A stretch of DNA of 64,000 nt from Paraburkholderia susongensis (GCF_900177725.1 NZ_FXAT01000014.1:117344-181343); one strand, 5' to 3'. Counted from the first letter of the stretch, positions 51,316 to 60,282 are shown. The notes: generated by a model from the letters alone, not told the origin. A program made the numbers and translations.

Positions 51316-52398
51316 TCACGCGAGTTTCGCTGCAATCGCCATGCCTACGTCACTCGTGCTCGCGCGTCCGCCGAGGTCGCCGGTATGCGGACCTTCGACG
51401 AGCGTCGCCTCGATCGCCTTCAGAATCGCGTCGTGTGCCTCGCGCTCCCTGCCGGTGGAATGACCGAGGAAGTCGAGCATCATCGCGGCCGACCAGATCA
51501 TTGCGATCGGGTTTGCAATATGTTTGCCGGCGATGTCGGGCGCCGAGCCGTGCACCGGTTCGAACAGCGACGGAAACTTGCGGTCCGGATTCAGATTGCC
51601 CGACGGCGCGAGGCCGATCGTGCCCGTGCATGCAGGGCCGAGATCGGAGAGGATGTCGCCGAACAGATTGGTCGCGACCACCACGTCGAAGCGGTCCGGG
51701 TTCAGCACGAAGCGCGCGCACAGGATGTCGATGTGCTGCTTGTCCCACGTGACGTCCGGATATTGCGCGGCGATGCTGGCTGCGCATTTGTCCCACCATG
51801 GCATGCTGATCGCGATGCCGTTGCTTTTCGTCGCGACGGTAATCTTCCTGCGCGCGCGCCGCTGCGCGAGATCGAACGCGAACTTCAGCACGCGTTCGCT
51901 GCCGTGCCGTGTGAACACCGATTCCTGCAGCACGAACTCGCGCTCGGTGCCTTCGAACATCACGCCGCCCACCGACGAATACTCGCCCTCGGTATTCTCG
52001 CGCACGATCCAGAAATCGATGTCGCCGGCCTTGCGTCCCGCGAGCGGCGAGGGCACGCCCGCAAAGAGCCGCGCGGGACGCAGATTCACGTATTGATCGA
52101 ACTCGCGGCGGAACTTCAGGAGCGACCCCCACAGCGAAACGTGATCGGGCACGGTGTCGGGCCAGCCGACCGCGCCGAACAGAATTGCGTCGGCCGATTG
52201 CAATTGCGCCTTCCAGTCGTCCGGCATCATCTTGCCGTGCTTCGCGTAGTAATCGCAGCTCGCCCACTCGATGTGCTGATAGTCGAGCTCGATGCCGAAG
52301 CGCTTCGTCGCGACGTCCAGCACGCGCAGCGCTTCCGGCATTACTTCGACGCCGATGCCGTCGCCGGGGATGACTGCAATCCGATAGGTATTCGCCAT
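51316..52398 (-). CDS. ttuC: Tartrate dehydrogenase/decarboxylase
   Basis: 360 aa, NAD-dependent enzyme of the isocitrate/isopropylmalate dehydrogenase family that oxidises tartrate (and D-malate) with decarboxylation possible. ATG 52398 is chosen because AGGAG precedes it. Key features: YRIAVIPGDGIGVEVMPEALRVLD, the substrate-binding loop VNLRPARLF, FWIVRENTEGEYSSVGG, KSNGIAISMPWWDKC, and the metal/NAD-binding TNLFGDILSDLGPACTGTIGLAPSGNLN and FEPVHGSAPDIAGKHIANPIAMI. The tartrate-specific layout (WASCDYYAKHGKMMPDDW) distinguishes it from LeuB. It is alone, and no tartrate carrier or LysR gene adjoins it; the carriers at 30068 or 35010 could supply substrate, which is speculative. Confidence 0.9.
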   Translation of the reverse strand: MANTYRIAVIPGDGIGVEVMPEALRVLDVATKRFGIELDYQHIEWASCDYYAKHGKMMPDDWKAQLQSADAILFGAVGWPDTVPDHVSLWGSLLKFRREFDQYVNLRPARLFAGVPSPLAGRKAGDIDFWIVRENTEGEYSSVGGVMFEGTEREFVLQESVFTRHGSERVLKFAFDLAQRRARRKITVATKSNGIAISMPWWDKCAASIAAQYPDVTWDKQHIDILCARFVLNPDRFDVVVATNLFGDILSDLGPACTGTIGLAPSGNLNPDRKFPSLFEPVHGSAPDIAGKHIANPIAMIWSAAMMLDFLGHSTGREREAHDAILKAIEATLVEGPHTGDLGGRASTSDVGMAIAAKLA

Positions 52399-52841
52399 GT
52401 TGTGTCTCTCCTGTTGTTGCGTTTCCGCGAGTCGATTCAATGGCGCCTATTTTAGGCCTGCTGCCATCACGCCGACGGTTGGCGTTGACGCGCGTCTGCC
52501 GTCCCTCGCTGGCGGCGCAATTCTGTTCGCGGCTGAAACGCTCGCCTCGCTCGTTCGCGGTATGGCGCCGCTGAGCAGATACCTTTCGTGGGGAAAATGC
52601 ATCCCGGCGGCATTTACCGCGCGCAGCGCAAGCCACCCGGATTCACTACCGTACGGTGCCGCCGCGAATGGGACACAATGATCGAACCCACGGGCGCCTG
52701 CGACGCAGGTGTGAAGGTGCGCATCACTCGCCAGCGTATGGTCGGAAGAATCGCCCGACACAGTGGTGCGAACATAGCAGCCGGAGTAACGCCCGGCCGC
52801 CCGTGGCAATTCGGTCGTGACCATGCGGCAAAGATGGCGCT
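52399..52841. other. Non-coding gap between alcE-like and ttuC genes
   Basis: About 440 bases. It should hold the ttuC promoter and the 3' end of the siderophore operon. I found no terminator with a T-run and no supported gene; a long plus-strand frame at 52588 is the shadow of the Rieske gene extended. Confidence 0.45.
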
Positions 52842-54053
52842 CTACGCTCGAACCGCGTGCAACTCCCGCAACCGATGCTCGACACCGGCTGTGCAGGATG
52901 CAAGCGCACGCCGATACCACGCATGGAAATGCCGCATACCATCCTCGAGCGGCGACTGGTACGGTCCCGCGTCACTCGTGCCGCGACGATGGAGGCACCG
53001 ACGGCCCGCGTCCATGCGCTCGGCGATCTCGTCGTCTTCGATCACGGTTTCCAGATACGCCGCGCGCTGCGCATCGACGAAGTCGCGCTCGAATGCGGCG
53101 ATTTCCTCGGGGTAGTAGAACTCGACGACATTGAGCGTCTCTTGCGGTCCTTTCGGATGGAGCGTCGACACGACGAGCGTATGCGGGTAGAGCTCGATCA
53201 TCTGGGTCGGAAAATACGCGAGCCAGATCGCGCCGAACGAGGGCGCGTCGCCGCCGCGATAGTCGAGCAGCCGGTCGTGCCACGTGCGATACACGTCCGA
53301 GCCCGGTTGCGTGAGCGCGTTGTGCACGCCGACTCGCTGCATGCTGTAGGTGTCCGTGAATTCCCAATCGAGATGGTCGCAGGTCACGAACTTGCCGAGC
53401 CCCGGATGGAAAGGCGCCACGTGATAGTCCTCCAGATAAACCTCGATGAAAGTCTTCCAGTTGTAGCGGCACATGTGCGTTTCGACGTGGTCGAGCACGT
53501 AATCCGAAAAATCGAACTCGGGGCGCGCGAATACGCTGGCCATGTCTTCAGCGGGTTCGCGCGGCCCTTCGTAGAGAAGCCCGTGGCAGTTCTTCAGCGC
53601 GAAGCGTTGGAGGTTGCGGCACGGTTTGCGCTCGAACTCGGGCGCGCCGATCAGTTCGCCCTTGCCGTCATAGGTCCAGCGATGCAGCGGGCAAACAATG
53701 TTGCCTCCCGTCGCCGCGAGATTGCCGCCCGCCGGATCCGGGCCGCTCACGTCGCCCGGCTTGCCGCCGAGCATCAGCGCCTGGCGGTGGCGGCATACGT
53801 TCGACAGCAGTTGCACGCCGTTTGCATCGCGTACCAGCACGCGGCCGCCTTCGTCCTGCGGCAGGTGTCGCCAGTCGCCCGGGTTGGGCACCGACTGCTC
53901 GTGGCCCACGTAAAGCGCCGAGTTCGCGAAGATGCGCGCCATCTCGAGTTCGAACAGCGCTTCGTCGAAATAGGCGCTCGCCGGCAGTTGGAGGTCCTCG
54001 TCGCCGATCTCACCGGTTAGTGCGAGATGCGGCAGGTTACTGATGTCGTTCAT
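52842..54053 (-). CDS. alcE: Rieske-type oxygenase of the siderophore operon (AlcE-like)
   Basis: 403 aa, similar in build to ring-hydroxylating dioxygenase alpha subunits. The Rieske ligands are Cys87-x-His89 (NVCRHRQ) and Cys121-x2-His124 (VCPLHRW), with 31 residues between them instead of the usual 16 or so because of a Gly/Pro/Asp-rich insertion. The mononuclear iron site is visible in EVYLEDYHVAPFHPGL (His211, His216). It is the last gene of an operon whose order matches Bordetella alcABCDE, where AlcE is a Rieske-type protein. It likely hydroxylates the siderophore backbone; that is inference. A 58-base gap with AAAGGAAA separates it from alcD. Confidence 0.78.
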   Translation of the reverse strand: MNDISNLPHLALTGEIGDEDLQLPASAYFDEALFELEMARIFANSALYVGHEQSVPNPGDWRHLPQDEGGRVLVRDANGVQLLSNVCRHRQALMLGGKPGDVSGPDPAGGNLAATGGNIVCPLHRWTYDGKGELIGAPEFERKPCRNLQRFALKNCHGLLYEGPREPAEDMASVFARPEFDFSDYVLDHVETHMCRYNWKTFIEVYLEDYHVAPFHPGLGKFVTCDHLDWEFTDTYSMQRVGVHNALTQPGSDVYRTWHDRLLDYRGGDAPSFGAIWLAYFPTQMIELYPHTLVVSTLHPKGPQETLNVVEFYYPEEIAAFERDFVDAQRAAYLETVIEDDEIAERMDAGRRCLHRRGTSDAGPYQSPLEDGMRHFHAWYRRALASCTAGVEHRLRELHAVRA

Positions 54054-54111
54054 CGGTTGTTTCCTTTCTTTGAGGCGCCGCGCTTGCTCGCCGTTGCATT
54101 CGCGCGCGCAT

Positions 54112-54918
54112 TCACGCGCTTACCTTGGCGTCGCGCTCCGCATTCAGGCGGGCGATGCGCTCGCACTCGCGCAGTCGCGGACAGGTGCTGCAGAGTTCGC
54201 CGTCGCGCCGCCGATAGTGGTAGCAGCAGGTCTGTCGATCGAGCGCGAGTGCGCGCGAACCGTCGCTACGCGTATAAGCGAAGAAGCCGCCGCGTCCGTC
54301 GAGTTCCAGTGCCGCGAGCCAGCGCGCACCGAGCGCTTCGACTTGCGCGTGACCCCAGTCCGGCCGCACGGCATGCAGCGCCAGCAGCGCCGCGAGCACG
54401 CAGTCGGCCTGCATGCCGCCCGCGGCGTGGGCATTGACGCGAATGACGTGGGATAACTCGTCGAAGATCTGCTCGCAGCAGGCCGCGATTTCCCGCGCGG
54501 CGAGCTCGATCAGTTCGGCGGGTTTCGCGCGTGCCGGTTCGTGATCGTGCAGACGCACTTCGCGCGTCCACCCGCTTTCGAGAGGCTGCTCGAAGCGTGC
54601 GAGCGACAAGACGCGCCCCGTCTCATGCACGCCGATCACGCTTAAATAGATCGGCTGCCAGATCAGAATGCCCCAGCAGCGCAGCGACCAGTAGGCGCGT
54701 CCGGCTTCGGGATAGGCGTCGCTCCAGTGAGCGAGCAGCGCTTCGAGCGCGGCACGATTGCCGTCACGGGGAGCCGGGCGCAGGTGCACGACGCCGCGCG
54801 CGGATTCACAGGAGCAGGGCGGCGTCACGCCTGCGCGGCTCGTGACCACTCCGTTCAGTCCAGGCACCACACCGGCGGCGAGCCGCAGCAGATTGTCGAG
54901 TGCAGGGCTCGCCGTCAT
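54112..54918 (-). CDS. alcD: FhuF-like ferric siderophore reductase (AlcD-like)
   Basis: 268 aa. The C-terminus carries the FhuF-type 2Fe-2S ligands: Cys231-Cys232, Cys243 and Cys246 in TCCYHYRRRDGELCSTCP. The N-terminal two thirds contain Trp/Arg-rich segments (AYWSLRCWGILIWQPIYLSVIGVHE) that fit the FhuF fold. It should reduce or release iron from the imported ferric siderophore in the cytoplasm. ATG 54918 (MTASPALDNLL) is two bases after the alcC stop; a TTG overlapping it is an alternative start. It is fourth among the alc-named genes of the operon, the same place as alcD in Bordetella. Confidence 0.8.
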   Translation of the reverse strand: MTASPALDNLLRLAAGVVPGLNGVVTSRAGVTPPCSCESARGVVHLRPAPRDGNRAALEALLAHWSDAYPEAGRAYWSLRCWGILIWQPIYLSVIGVHETGRVLSLARFEQPLESGWTREVRLHDHEPARAKPAELIELAAREIAACCEQIFDELSHVIRVNAHAAGGMQADCVLAALLALHAVRPDWGHAQVEALGARWLAALELDGRGGFFAYTRSDGSRALALDRQTCCYHYRRRDGELCSTCPRLRECERIARLNAERDAKVSA

Positions 54919-54920
54919 GC

Positions 54921-56819
54921 TCAAGCCTCGACGGGTTCCGTGAGTGCGCGCGCGCCGGCTTCGTTGCCTGTCGCGCGCCGTTCCGCAAGCGGGTTCCGGA
55001 GATTTCCCGCCATCTTCAGATTACCCGCCGGGTCGGAGAGGTTGACCATTTGCAGGTTGTTGCCGAGTTGCAGGCGGTTCAGGCACGAATGCAGGAACTC
55101 CGGCGCGAACAGATCGTACTCGGCATACTTCCGCGCGAATTGCGGATGCGCTTCCTGATAGCGCGTGATGCAGCGCGCCACCGTGTTCCAGAACAGGTCT
55201 TCGCCGCAGCAGCCATGCTCGACGAGAATCTGGTTGACGTAGCGGAAAAATCCGTCGAACACGTCGATGAAGATCGCGAGCAGTTTCACGCTCTCGGGCA
55301 CGTCCACCGCGAGCCGCTTCACGTTGCCGGGAAGCGGCGCGTCCTTGTTCAGGATCGCCGATTCTTCGGCGATGTCCTTCATGATCGCGCGCACCGGAAC
55401 GTGATTTTCGAGCACCAGAATCAGGTTTTCGCCGTGCGGCATGAAGACGAGATCGTACGTGTAGAAGCAATGCACGAGCGGCGCGAGATATGCTTCCATA
55501 TACCGTTCGAGCCACGCCTGCGCACCGAGCCCGGATGCCTCGATGAGCGCGGGCAGCAGCGCTTGCCCATGGCGGTCCGTGTGCAGCAGAGCCGCCATCG
55601 TCATCAGACGCTGGCCCTCGCCCGCATGCACGAGCGGGTTTTCGCGCCACAGTGCCGAAAACATCTTCTTGTATGGGCTGTCCACCTGCACGGCCGCCTC
55701 GTAATAGCCGTTGCGAAAACCGAGCGACGCCACTTCGCGCAGAATCGTGAAGCCCTTGTCGCGCAGATAGGCATCGCGGCCGACCAGTCCTTTGATGTAG
55801 TCGTTGATCGCGGGCGTGCCCGACATGTAGTACGGCGAGAGACCGCGCATAAAGCCCATGTTGAGGATCGACAGCGAGGTTTTCACGTAGCGCTTCGAGC
55901 GGTCCGATACGTTGAAGAACGTCCGGATCGACTGCTGCGCCAGATAGCGGTCGTCGCCGTAGCCGAGGCAAATGATCCGTTGCGTCGCGACATAAGCGGC
56001 AAATGCAATGGACAGCTTGTTGAACCACTGCCAGGGGTGCGCGGGCATCAGGTGATAGTCGTCGAAGCTGCAGCCGCGCGCTTCGACGATTTGCCTGAAT
56101 CGCGCCACAGTCGCCTCGCCCAGTTCCTCGTCCATCAGACTCGCGTAGTCGAGGTCCGCCGAGCAATGAAATGCTGCGTTATCCTTATGAACCGCCAGCC
56201 AGATAACCTGGATCGTCGAGCCGGCCTCGGGGGCGAACGCGCGGTAGTCGCCCGCGTCGAAACCGAGACGGCCGTTGTTGGCGACGAAGCCCGGATGCCC
56301 TTCGCTCATCGCGGTCTCGATCGCCTGAAAATCCGCGTGCAGCAGATCGGGTGTGTCGGGCCCTTGCTTCACGGCCTTGTAGGCGGCGCCGTAGAGCGTG
56401 CTGCTGATTTCGTCGAGATAGATCGGCAGCATCTCTTCCTTGATGCCGAGGCGTGCTTTCACGTCGAGAATGAACGCGAGCGCGTCGAGCGGCTGCTCGG
56501 CGCCGTCGCGCGTGCACACGATAGACCCGGCGCGAATGCTCCAATGACGCAACGCGAGCTGCCGCGCTTCGAACGTGTAGACACGCGAGCCATCGTCCGA
56601 CTTCACTTCATAGCGCGCGTGATGCTCGCCGGGTGCGTTGCCGATGCGTTGCGGCTCGACGATCAGCTCGTGCGCGTATTCGGCGAGCGCCTTGCGCACG
56701 AGCATGCGGTTCGCGTTGCGCCAGACCTCGGGCGCAAGATGCGCCGCAGCCTCGTGAGGGTTGAGCATGACGGTCTGCATGGCGTGTTGCATGGTGGTCG
56801 ATTGAGTCGTCGGAGTCAT
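54921..56819 (-). CDS. alcC: IucA/IucC-family NIS siderophore synthetase (AlcC-like)
   Basis: 632 aa ATP-dependent synthetase that joins and cyclises N-hydroxy-N-succinyl diamine units of a hydroxamate siderophore (alcaligin or bisucaberin type). NIS synthetase features: GHPGFVANNGRLGFDAGDYRAFAPE (ATP-binding N-terminal part, about 157-182), DDYHLMPAHPWQWFNK, LGYGDDRYLAQQSIRTFFNVSDRSKRYVKTSLSI, and the C-terminal FhuF-like domain with VFMPHGENLILVLENHVPVRAIMKDIAEE. The start overlaps the alcB stop in an ATGA arrangement. The length fits AlcC/DesD (about 600-620) with a slight extension at both ends. Confidence 0.88.
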   Translation of the reverse strand: MTPTTQSTTMQHAMQTVMLNPHEAAAHLAPEVWRNANRMLVRKALAEYAHELIVEPQRIGNAPGEHHARYEVKSDDGSRVYTFEARQLALRHWSIRAGSIVCTRDGAEQPLDALAFILDVKARLGIKEEMLPIYLDEISSTLYGAAYKAVKQGPDTPDLLHADFQAIETAMSEGHPGFVANNGRLGFDAGDYRAFAPEAGSTIQVIWLAVHKDNAAFHCSADLDYASLMDEELGEATVARFRQIVEARGCSFDDYHLMPAHPWQWFNKLSIAFAAYVATQRIICLGYGDDRYLAQQSIRTFFNVSDRSKRYVKTSLSILNMGFMRGLSPYYMSGTPAINDYIKGLVGRDAYLRDKGFTILREVASLGFRNGYYEAAVQVDSPYKKMFSALWRENPLVHAGEGQRLMTMAALLHTDRHGQALLPALIEASGLGAQAWLERYMEAYLAPLVHCFYTYDLVFMPHGENLILVLENHVPVRAIMKDIAEESAILNKDAPLPGNVKRLAVDVPESVKLLAIFIDVFDGFFRYVNQILVEHGCCGEDLFWNTVARCITRYQEAHPQFARKYAEYDLFAPEFLHSCLNRLQLGNNLQMVNLSDPAGNLKMAGNLRNPLAERRATGNEAGARALTEPVEA

Positions 56820-57526
56820 CGCTGTTGGTCCTTTTCCGTGGTTGCCTGAAGGGTTGCCTGAGTGGTTGCCTGAGTGGTTGCCTGAAGGGCGGCGTAGAAA
56901 TCCGCGCGCGTGCAGAACGCCAGCGACGCGGTTTTTTCGCGGAACGCGACGTTCTTCGCATAGACGAAGCCCATCGCGCGATTGAGTGCATGGATGCGTG
57001 CATTGCGCGCATCCGGTTCGACGACGACGCGCGCGGCGCTCAGGTGCTCGAACAGGAACGTCATCAGCGAACGGAATACGCGGTGTGTATAGCCGGGCAC
57101 GGGCTGCGCCGCGGGGCCGACGAACAGGTGCATGCCGAGGTCGCCGGGTTGCACGTCGTAGTGCTCGCCCACCTCGTCGTGTGCCGGGTGGTAGCTTTCG
57201 AACAGGAAAGCGCTCGCGCCATGCTGGCTGCCAATCCAGGCTTGTGCGTGGCCCGAGTTTTGGATCGCCTGATAGAACACGGCGACGTCTTCGACGCTCT
57301 TGTCCCGCATGTTCCAGAAGGCCGCGCGTTCTTCGACGAACCAGCGGTGCAGCGTGGGCGCGTCGTGTGCAATGTCGATGGCACGGATCTCGAAGCCGTC
57401 CACGCTCGCGGTGTGTTTCGCGTGGCGGCCGATTACCGCTTCGGGTGCCATAGCGTAGCGGGCGGCAGGCAAGGGCGCGGCGGCGTGGCGCAGCGCGATT
57501 TCGTCGGCGGCGATGTCAGTTCGCAT
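56816..57526 (-). CDS. alcB: GNAT-type N-acyltransferase of siderophore synthesis (AlcB/IucB-like)
   Basis: 236 aa. It belongs to the siderophore-acyltransferase branch of GNAT enzymes: RAIDIAHDAPTLHRWFVEERAAFWNM opens the fold, FLFESYHPAHDEVGEHYDVQPGDLGMHLFVGP carries the catalytic region, and MTFLFEHLSAARVVVEPDARNARIHALNRAMGF ends the CoA-binding part. It should transfer a succinyl (or acetyl) group to an N-hydroxy diamine. It overlaps the MFS gene by 11 bases and the alcC start by four. The last 20 residues are an unusual QATT/QATL repeat produced by a 12-base tandem repeat (56840-56887) that looks variable. Confidence 0.85.
   Translation of the reverse strand: MRTDIAADEIALRHAAAPLPAARYAMAPEAVIGRHAKHTASVDGFEIRAIDIAHDAPTLHRWFVEERAAFWNMRDKSVEDVAVFYQAIQNSGHAQAWIGSQHGASAFLFESYHPAHDEVGEHYDVQPGDLGMHLFVGPAAQPVPGYTHRVFRSLMTFLFEHLSAARVVVEPDARNARIHALNRAMGFVYAKNVAFREKTASLAFCTRADFYAALQATTQATTQATLQATTEKDQQR
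56840..56887. repeat. Four tandem copies of a 12-base repeat inside alcB
   Basis: GGTTGCCTGAAG, GGTTGCCTGAGT (twice) and GGTTGCCTGAAG follow each other without gaps, encoding QATT/QATL units at the AlcB C-terminus on the minus strand. The unit length is a multiple of three, so copy-number change would alter the tail without shifting the frame. Confidence 0.85.
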
Positions 57527-58772
57527 GGGCAGTCGCTCCTGAGTCGGCGAGGTCGGTGGAAAGAGTGGCGCTCGGCGATGCCGCCGTTCCCGAGGCAGCG
57601 CTGGCGCGCGGTCGATCGAGCAGCCAGATACTGAGCAGCGCGCTCAGCACGAGGCCCGCCGCGGCGAAGAAGAACGGAGCGCGCAAACCGGTTTCATCGA
57701 CGATGGCGCCGGCCGCGAATGACGCGAGCAACACGCCGAGGTTCTGGAAGAAATTGATCACGCTGAAATCGGCGGCATACGAAGCGGGCGTGCTGAGTGC
57801 AAACATCGTCACGTCGAGCTTCACGACGATCTGGAAGAACGCCCAGCCGAACAACACCCGCCCGACGATGATCCAAAGAGGCGCTTCGATACTCTGCAGA
57901 AGCACGCCTGCGGTGCACAGCAACAGGTTGCCGATCATGTGATCCGGCAGACGCCGGTTTTGTCCGGCGATGCGCTTGTTGATGCGCAGCGCGGCCAGCG
58001 CGACCATGCCGGGAATCGCGAATACGGCGCCCGACAGCAGTTCGTTCGGCGAATCGCTCACGCTCTGCCAATACGACGACATGAACGGCCGGATCAGATA
58101 CACGCAGAAGTCGAATACGAGCATCAGCAGCGCGAGCCGCAGGATCGGCAGACGGTGGCGCAGCGTGCGGACCGGAATGCCCGCCTCGGCGTTCGCTTCG
58201 TTTGCGAAGCGGCAGCGCCGTGGGATCGCGTGAGAACGGATCAGCGCGATGCAGATGACCATCTGCGCGAAATCGCCGGCGGCCATCGCGAAGATGCAGG
58301 CGTGCGCGTTCCAGACCTGCATCACGAAGCCGCCCGCCACCGCGCCCGCGATCGCGCCGAAGTGCACGACCACGGAGAGCAGGCCGATCGTGTGCGCGTG
58401 CGATTCTTTCGGTTCGAGCCGCATCATGTACGGATACATCAGCAGATAGCTGCTCTTGCACATGAACATCGCAAGCGACAGCACCCAGAAGAGCGGCACG
58501 GTCGGCGCCCAGTAGCTCGCAAGCGACAGCACGCCCGCCGCGCACTGCGTGTAGACGAGCAGATGCATTGCGTCGAGCCGCTTCGCGACGCGCGCCCAGA
58601 CGGGCAGTGTCAGCATCACGACGATCGAAATGAAGGCGACGTAGGCGCCCGCATGCACGGGGCTGGTTACGCCATAGCGCGCGGAGAAGAACTGCGGATA
58701 GAACGGAATGAGGATCGCGTCGCTGATAACGGCGAAGGTCGTCATCAGGATGATCGTGTTGCGTAACTTCAT
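57516..58772 (-). CDS. MFS efflux protein within the siderophore operon
   Basis: 418 aa, 12 predicted helices, starting TIILMTTFAVISDAILIPFYPQFFSARYG. It resembles drug/siderophore exporters more than the aromatic-acid carriers elsewhere in the window, with GLLSVVVHFGAIAGAVAGGFVMQVWNAHAC in the middle and VINFFQNLGVLLASFAAGAIVDETGLRAP late. The start overlaps the alcA stop by four bases and the end overlaps alcB by 11, so it is firmly inside the operon. In Bordetella the exporter AlcS is encoded at the far end of the locus; here an MFS gene sits between alcA and alcB. Export of the finished siderophore is the likely job. Confidence 0.82.
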   Translation of the reverse strand: MKLRNTIILMTTFAVISDAILIPFYPQFFSARYGVTSPVHAGAYVAFISIVVMLTLPVWARVAKRLDAMHLLVYTQCAAGVLSLASYWAPTVPLFWVLSLAMFMCKSSYLLMYPYMMRLEPKESHAHTIGLLSVVVHFGAIAGAVAGGFVMQVWNAHACIFAMAAGDFAQMVICIALIRSHAIPRRCRFANEANAEAGIPVRTLRHRLPILRLALLMLVFDFCVYLIRPFMSSYWQSVSDSPNELLSGAVFAIPGMVALAALRINKRIAGQNRRLPDHMIGNLLLCTAGVLLQSIEAPLWIIVGRVLFGWAFFQIVVKLDVTMFALSTPASYAADFSVINFFQNLGVLLASFAAGAIVDETGLRAPFFFAAAGLVLSALLSIWLLDRPRASAASGTAASPSATLSTDLADSGATAHAN

Positions 58773-60142
58773 TCGGCCTCCAGCGGCGTCTTCACGAATG
58801 CATCGGTGTCAGGCACCGAGAAGTCCTGCAACGCGATGCGCCGCTCGATCTTGTAGTGCTCGACCCCCGTGATTTCGCGCAGGATGCATGAATTGCGATA
58901 GCAGCTCATGCCGAGATCGGGATTCGTCAGGCCATGGCTGTAGAGCCCGGCGTTCTGCACGAAGATGTCGCGCCCATTGACGTCGATTGCGTAGTTGCGC
59001 GACAGCCGGTAACGACCCCTGTCGTCCCAGCGGATGCGCTGGCGTATGCCGTCGATGAAACGCGGCACGTTTTGCGCGTAGCCGGTCGCGAAGATTGCAC
59101 CGTCGGTCACGTGCGTGTATTGAACGCCTTCGTCGCGCTGGATGAAACGCAGGTGATAACGGTCGTCGACGTGGTCGTAGTGGCAGCCGGCCAGCTCCGA
59201 ATTCGTGATGAGCCGCGCGTTCTGATGGCCGCGGCTGCGGTGGTCGTCGAGCAGGTCGTAAATCTGGTTGATTAGCGATGCGTTCACGCCTTTATAAAGA
59301 CTGTCCTGCTTCGCAATGATGCTTTCGCGCACACCGTCCGGCAGATTGTAGAAATAGTCGATGTAGTCCGGCGAGATCATTTCCAACGTGAGCTTCGTGT
59401 TCTCCATCTGGAAAAAACGCGGCGAACGCGTAATCCATGTGAGCGAGTAGTCGTGCTTGTCGCTTTCCTTGAGCAGATCGTGGAAGATCTCGGCGGCACT
59501 CTGGCCGCTGCCGATCACCGCGATCGAGCGTTTTTTCTGCAACTCCTGTTTGTTGGCGACGTAATGCGCACTGTGAATGCAGTGTTCGCGCACGTCGTCG
59601 CAGCAGGACGGCAGTTGCGGCACCGAGCCCACGCCCACCACGAGCCGTTTCGCGCGATGCACGAACGGCAGGCCGGTGCGCACGTGGCGCCCGCTCACGA
59701 CGTAGTGAGCACGCCCGGCATCGTATTCGACGTGCTCCACGTTCGAACCGAACGCAATGCTGGAGAGCTGCCCAATCGCCCATTTGCAATAGCGGTTGTA
59801 CTCGGCGCGGCTCAGATAAAACCGCTCGCGGATGTAATACGCGTAGAGCTTGCCTTCCTGCTTGCAGTAATTGAGGAAGCTGAACCTGCTTTGCGGATCG
59901 GCGAGACTGACGAGGTCGGCGAGAAAGGGGTTCTGTAGAGTCGTGTCGTCGATCAGCATGCCGGGATGCCAGTCGAAGTCCTCATTTCGCTCGAGGAAGA
60001 GGCCGCGCAAATCGCGGATCGGGGCGGCAAGGCACGCGAGGCTCAGGTTGAACGGGCCCAGACCGATCGCGATGAAGTCTAGAACGGCGGGTTGCGTCGC
60101 GGTGCGCGTCTCCGTTCCTGAATAAACGTTAGTTCTACTCAT
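58769..60142 (-). CDS. alcA: Lysine/ornithine/diamine N-monooxygenase (AlcA/IucD-like)
   Basis: 457 aa, FAD- and NADPH-dependent enzyme that hydroxylates the amine of putrescine, cadaverine, ornithine or lysine as the first siderophore step. ATG 60142 (MSRTNVYSGTETR) is preferred to the longer frame; AGGAAG lies upstream. Motifs: FAD-binding FIAIGLGPFNLSLACLA, LIDDTTLQNPFLADLVSLADP (substrate region), NADPH-binding SIAVIGSGQSAAEIFHDLL, and the C-terminal ATGYAQNVP (ATGY motif). It is the first gene of the operon, with a Fur-box-like sequence about 120 bases upstream, so iron limitation should induce it. AlcA uses putrescine; the sequence alone does not fix the amine. Confidence 0.9.
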   Translation of the reverse strand: MSRTNVYSGTETRTATQPAVLDFIAIGLGPFNLSLACLAAPIRDLRGLFLERNEDFDWHPGMLIDDTTLQNPFLADLVSLADPQSRFSFLNYCKQEGKLYAYYIRERFYLSRAEYNRYCKWAIGQLSSIAFGSNVEHVEYDAGRAHYVVSGRHVRTGLPFVHRAKRLVVGVGSVPQLPSCCDDVREHCIHSAHYVANKQELQKKRSIAVIGSGQSAAEIFHDLLKESDKHDYSLTWITRSPRFFQMENTKLTLEMISPDYIDYFYNLPDGVRESIIAKQDSLYKGVNASLINQIYDLLDDHRSRGHQNARLITNSELAGCHYDHVDDRYHLRFIQRDEGVQYTHVTDGAIFATGYAQNVPRFIDGIRQRIRWDDRGRYRLSRNYAIDVNGRDIFVQNAGLYSHGLTNPDLGMSCYRNSCILREITGVEHYKIERRIALQDFSVPDTDAFVKTPLEAE

Positions 60143-60263
60143 GTTTAGCTTCCTGTTTGATCGGGTAAGACCATGTTGGGATGTCATCGTCGATGGACGG
60201 AAATCAGCGAGGTGTCATGCGGCTGCGCGGTCGGGCATGCGCGGCTTGCGGCTGGCATCAAAC

Positions 60264-60282
60264 GAGAACGAATCTCATTTGT
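60264..60282. promoter_or_regulatory. Fur-box-like site upstream of alcA
   Basis: Read on the minus strand, the 19-mer matches 12 of 19 positions of the Fur consensus, including AAATGA and TTCTC. A second partial ATGATTCG unit overlaps it upstream (60284-60298). Its place, about 120 bases before alcA, fits iron repression of the siderophore operon. Confidence 0.5.

Noticed and set aside
54900..56849. A 649-codon plus-strand frame opposite alcC
   Set aside because: Its composition (Arg/Val/His-rich, no motifs) is that of an antisense frame; the minus-strand NIS synthetase is certain and coupled to neighbours.
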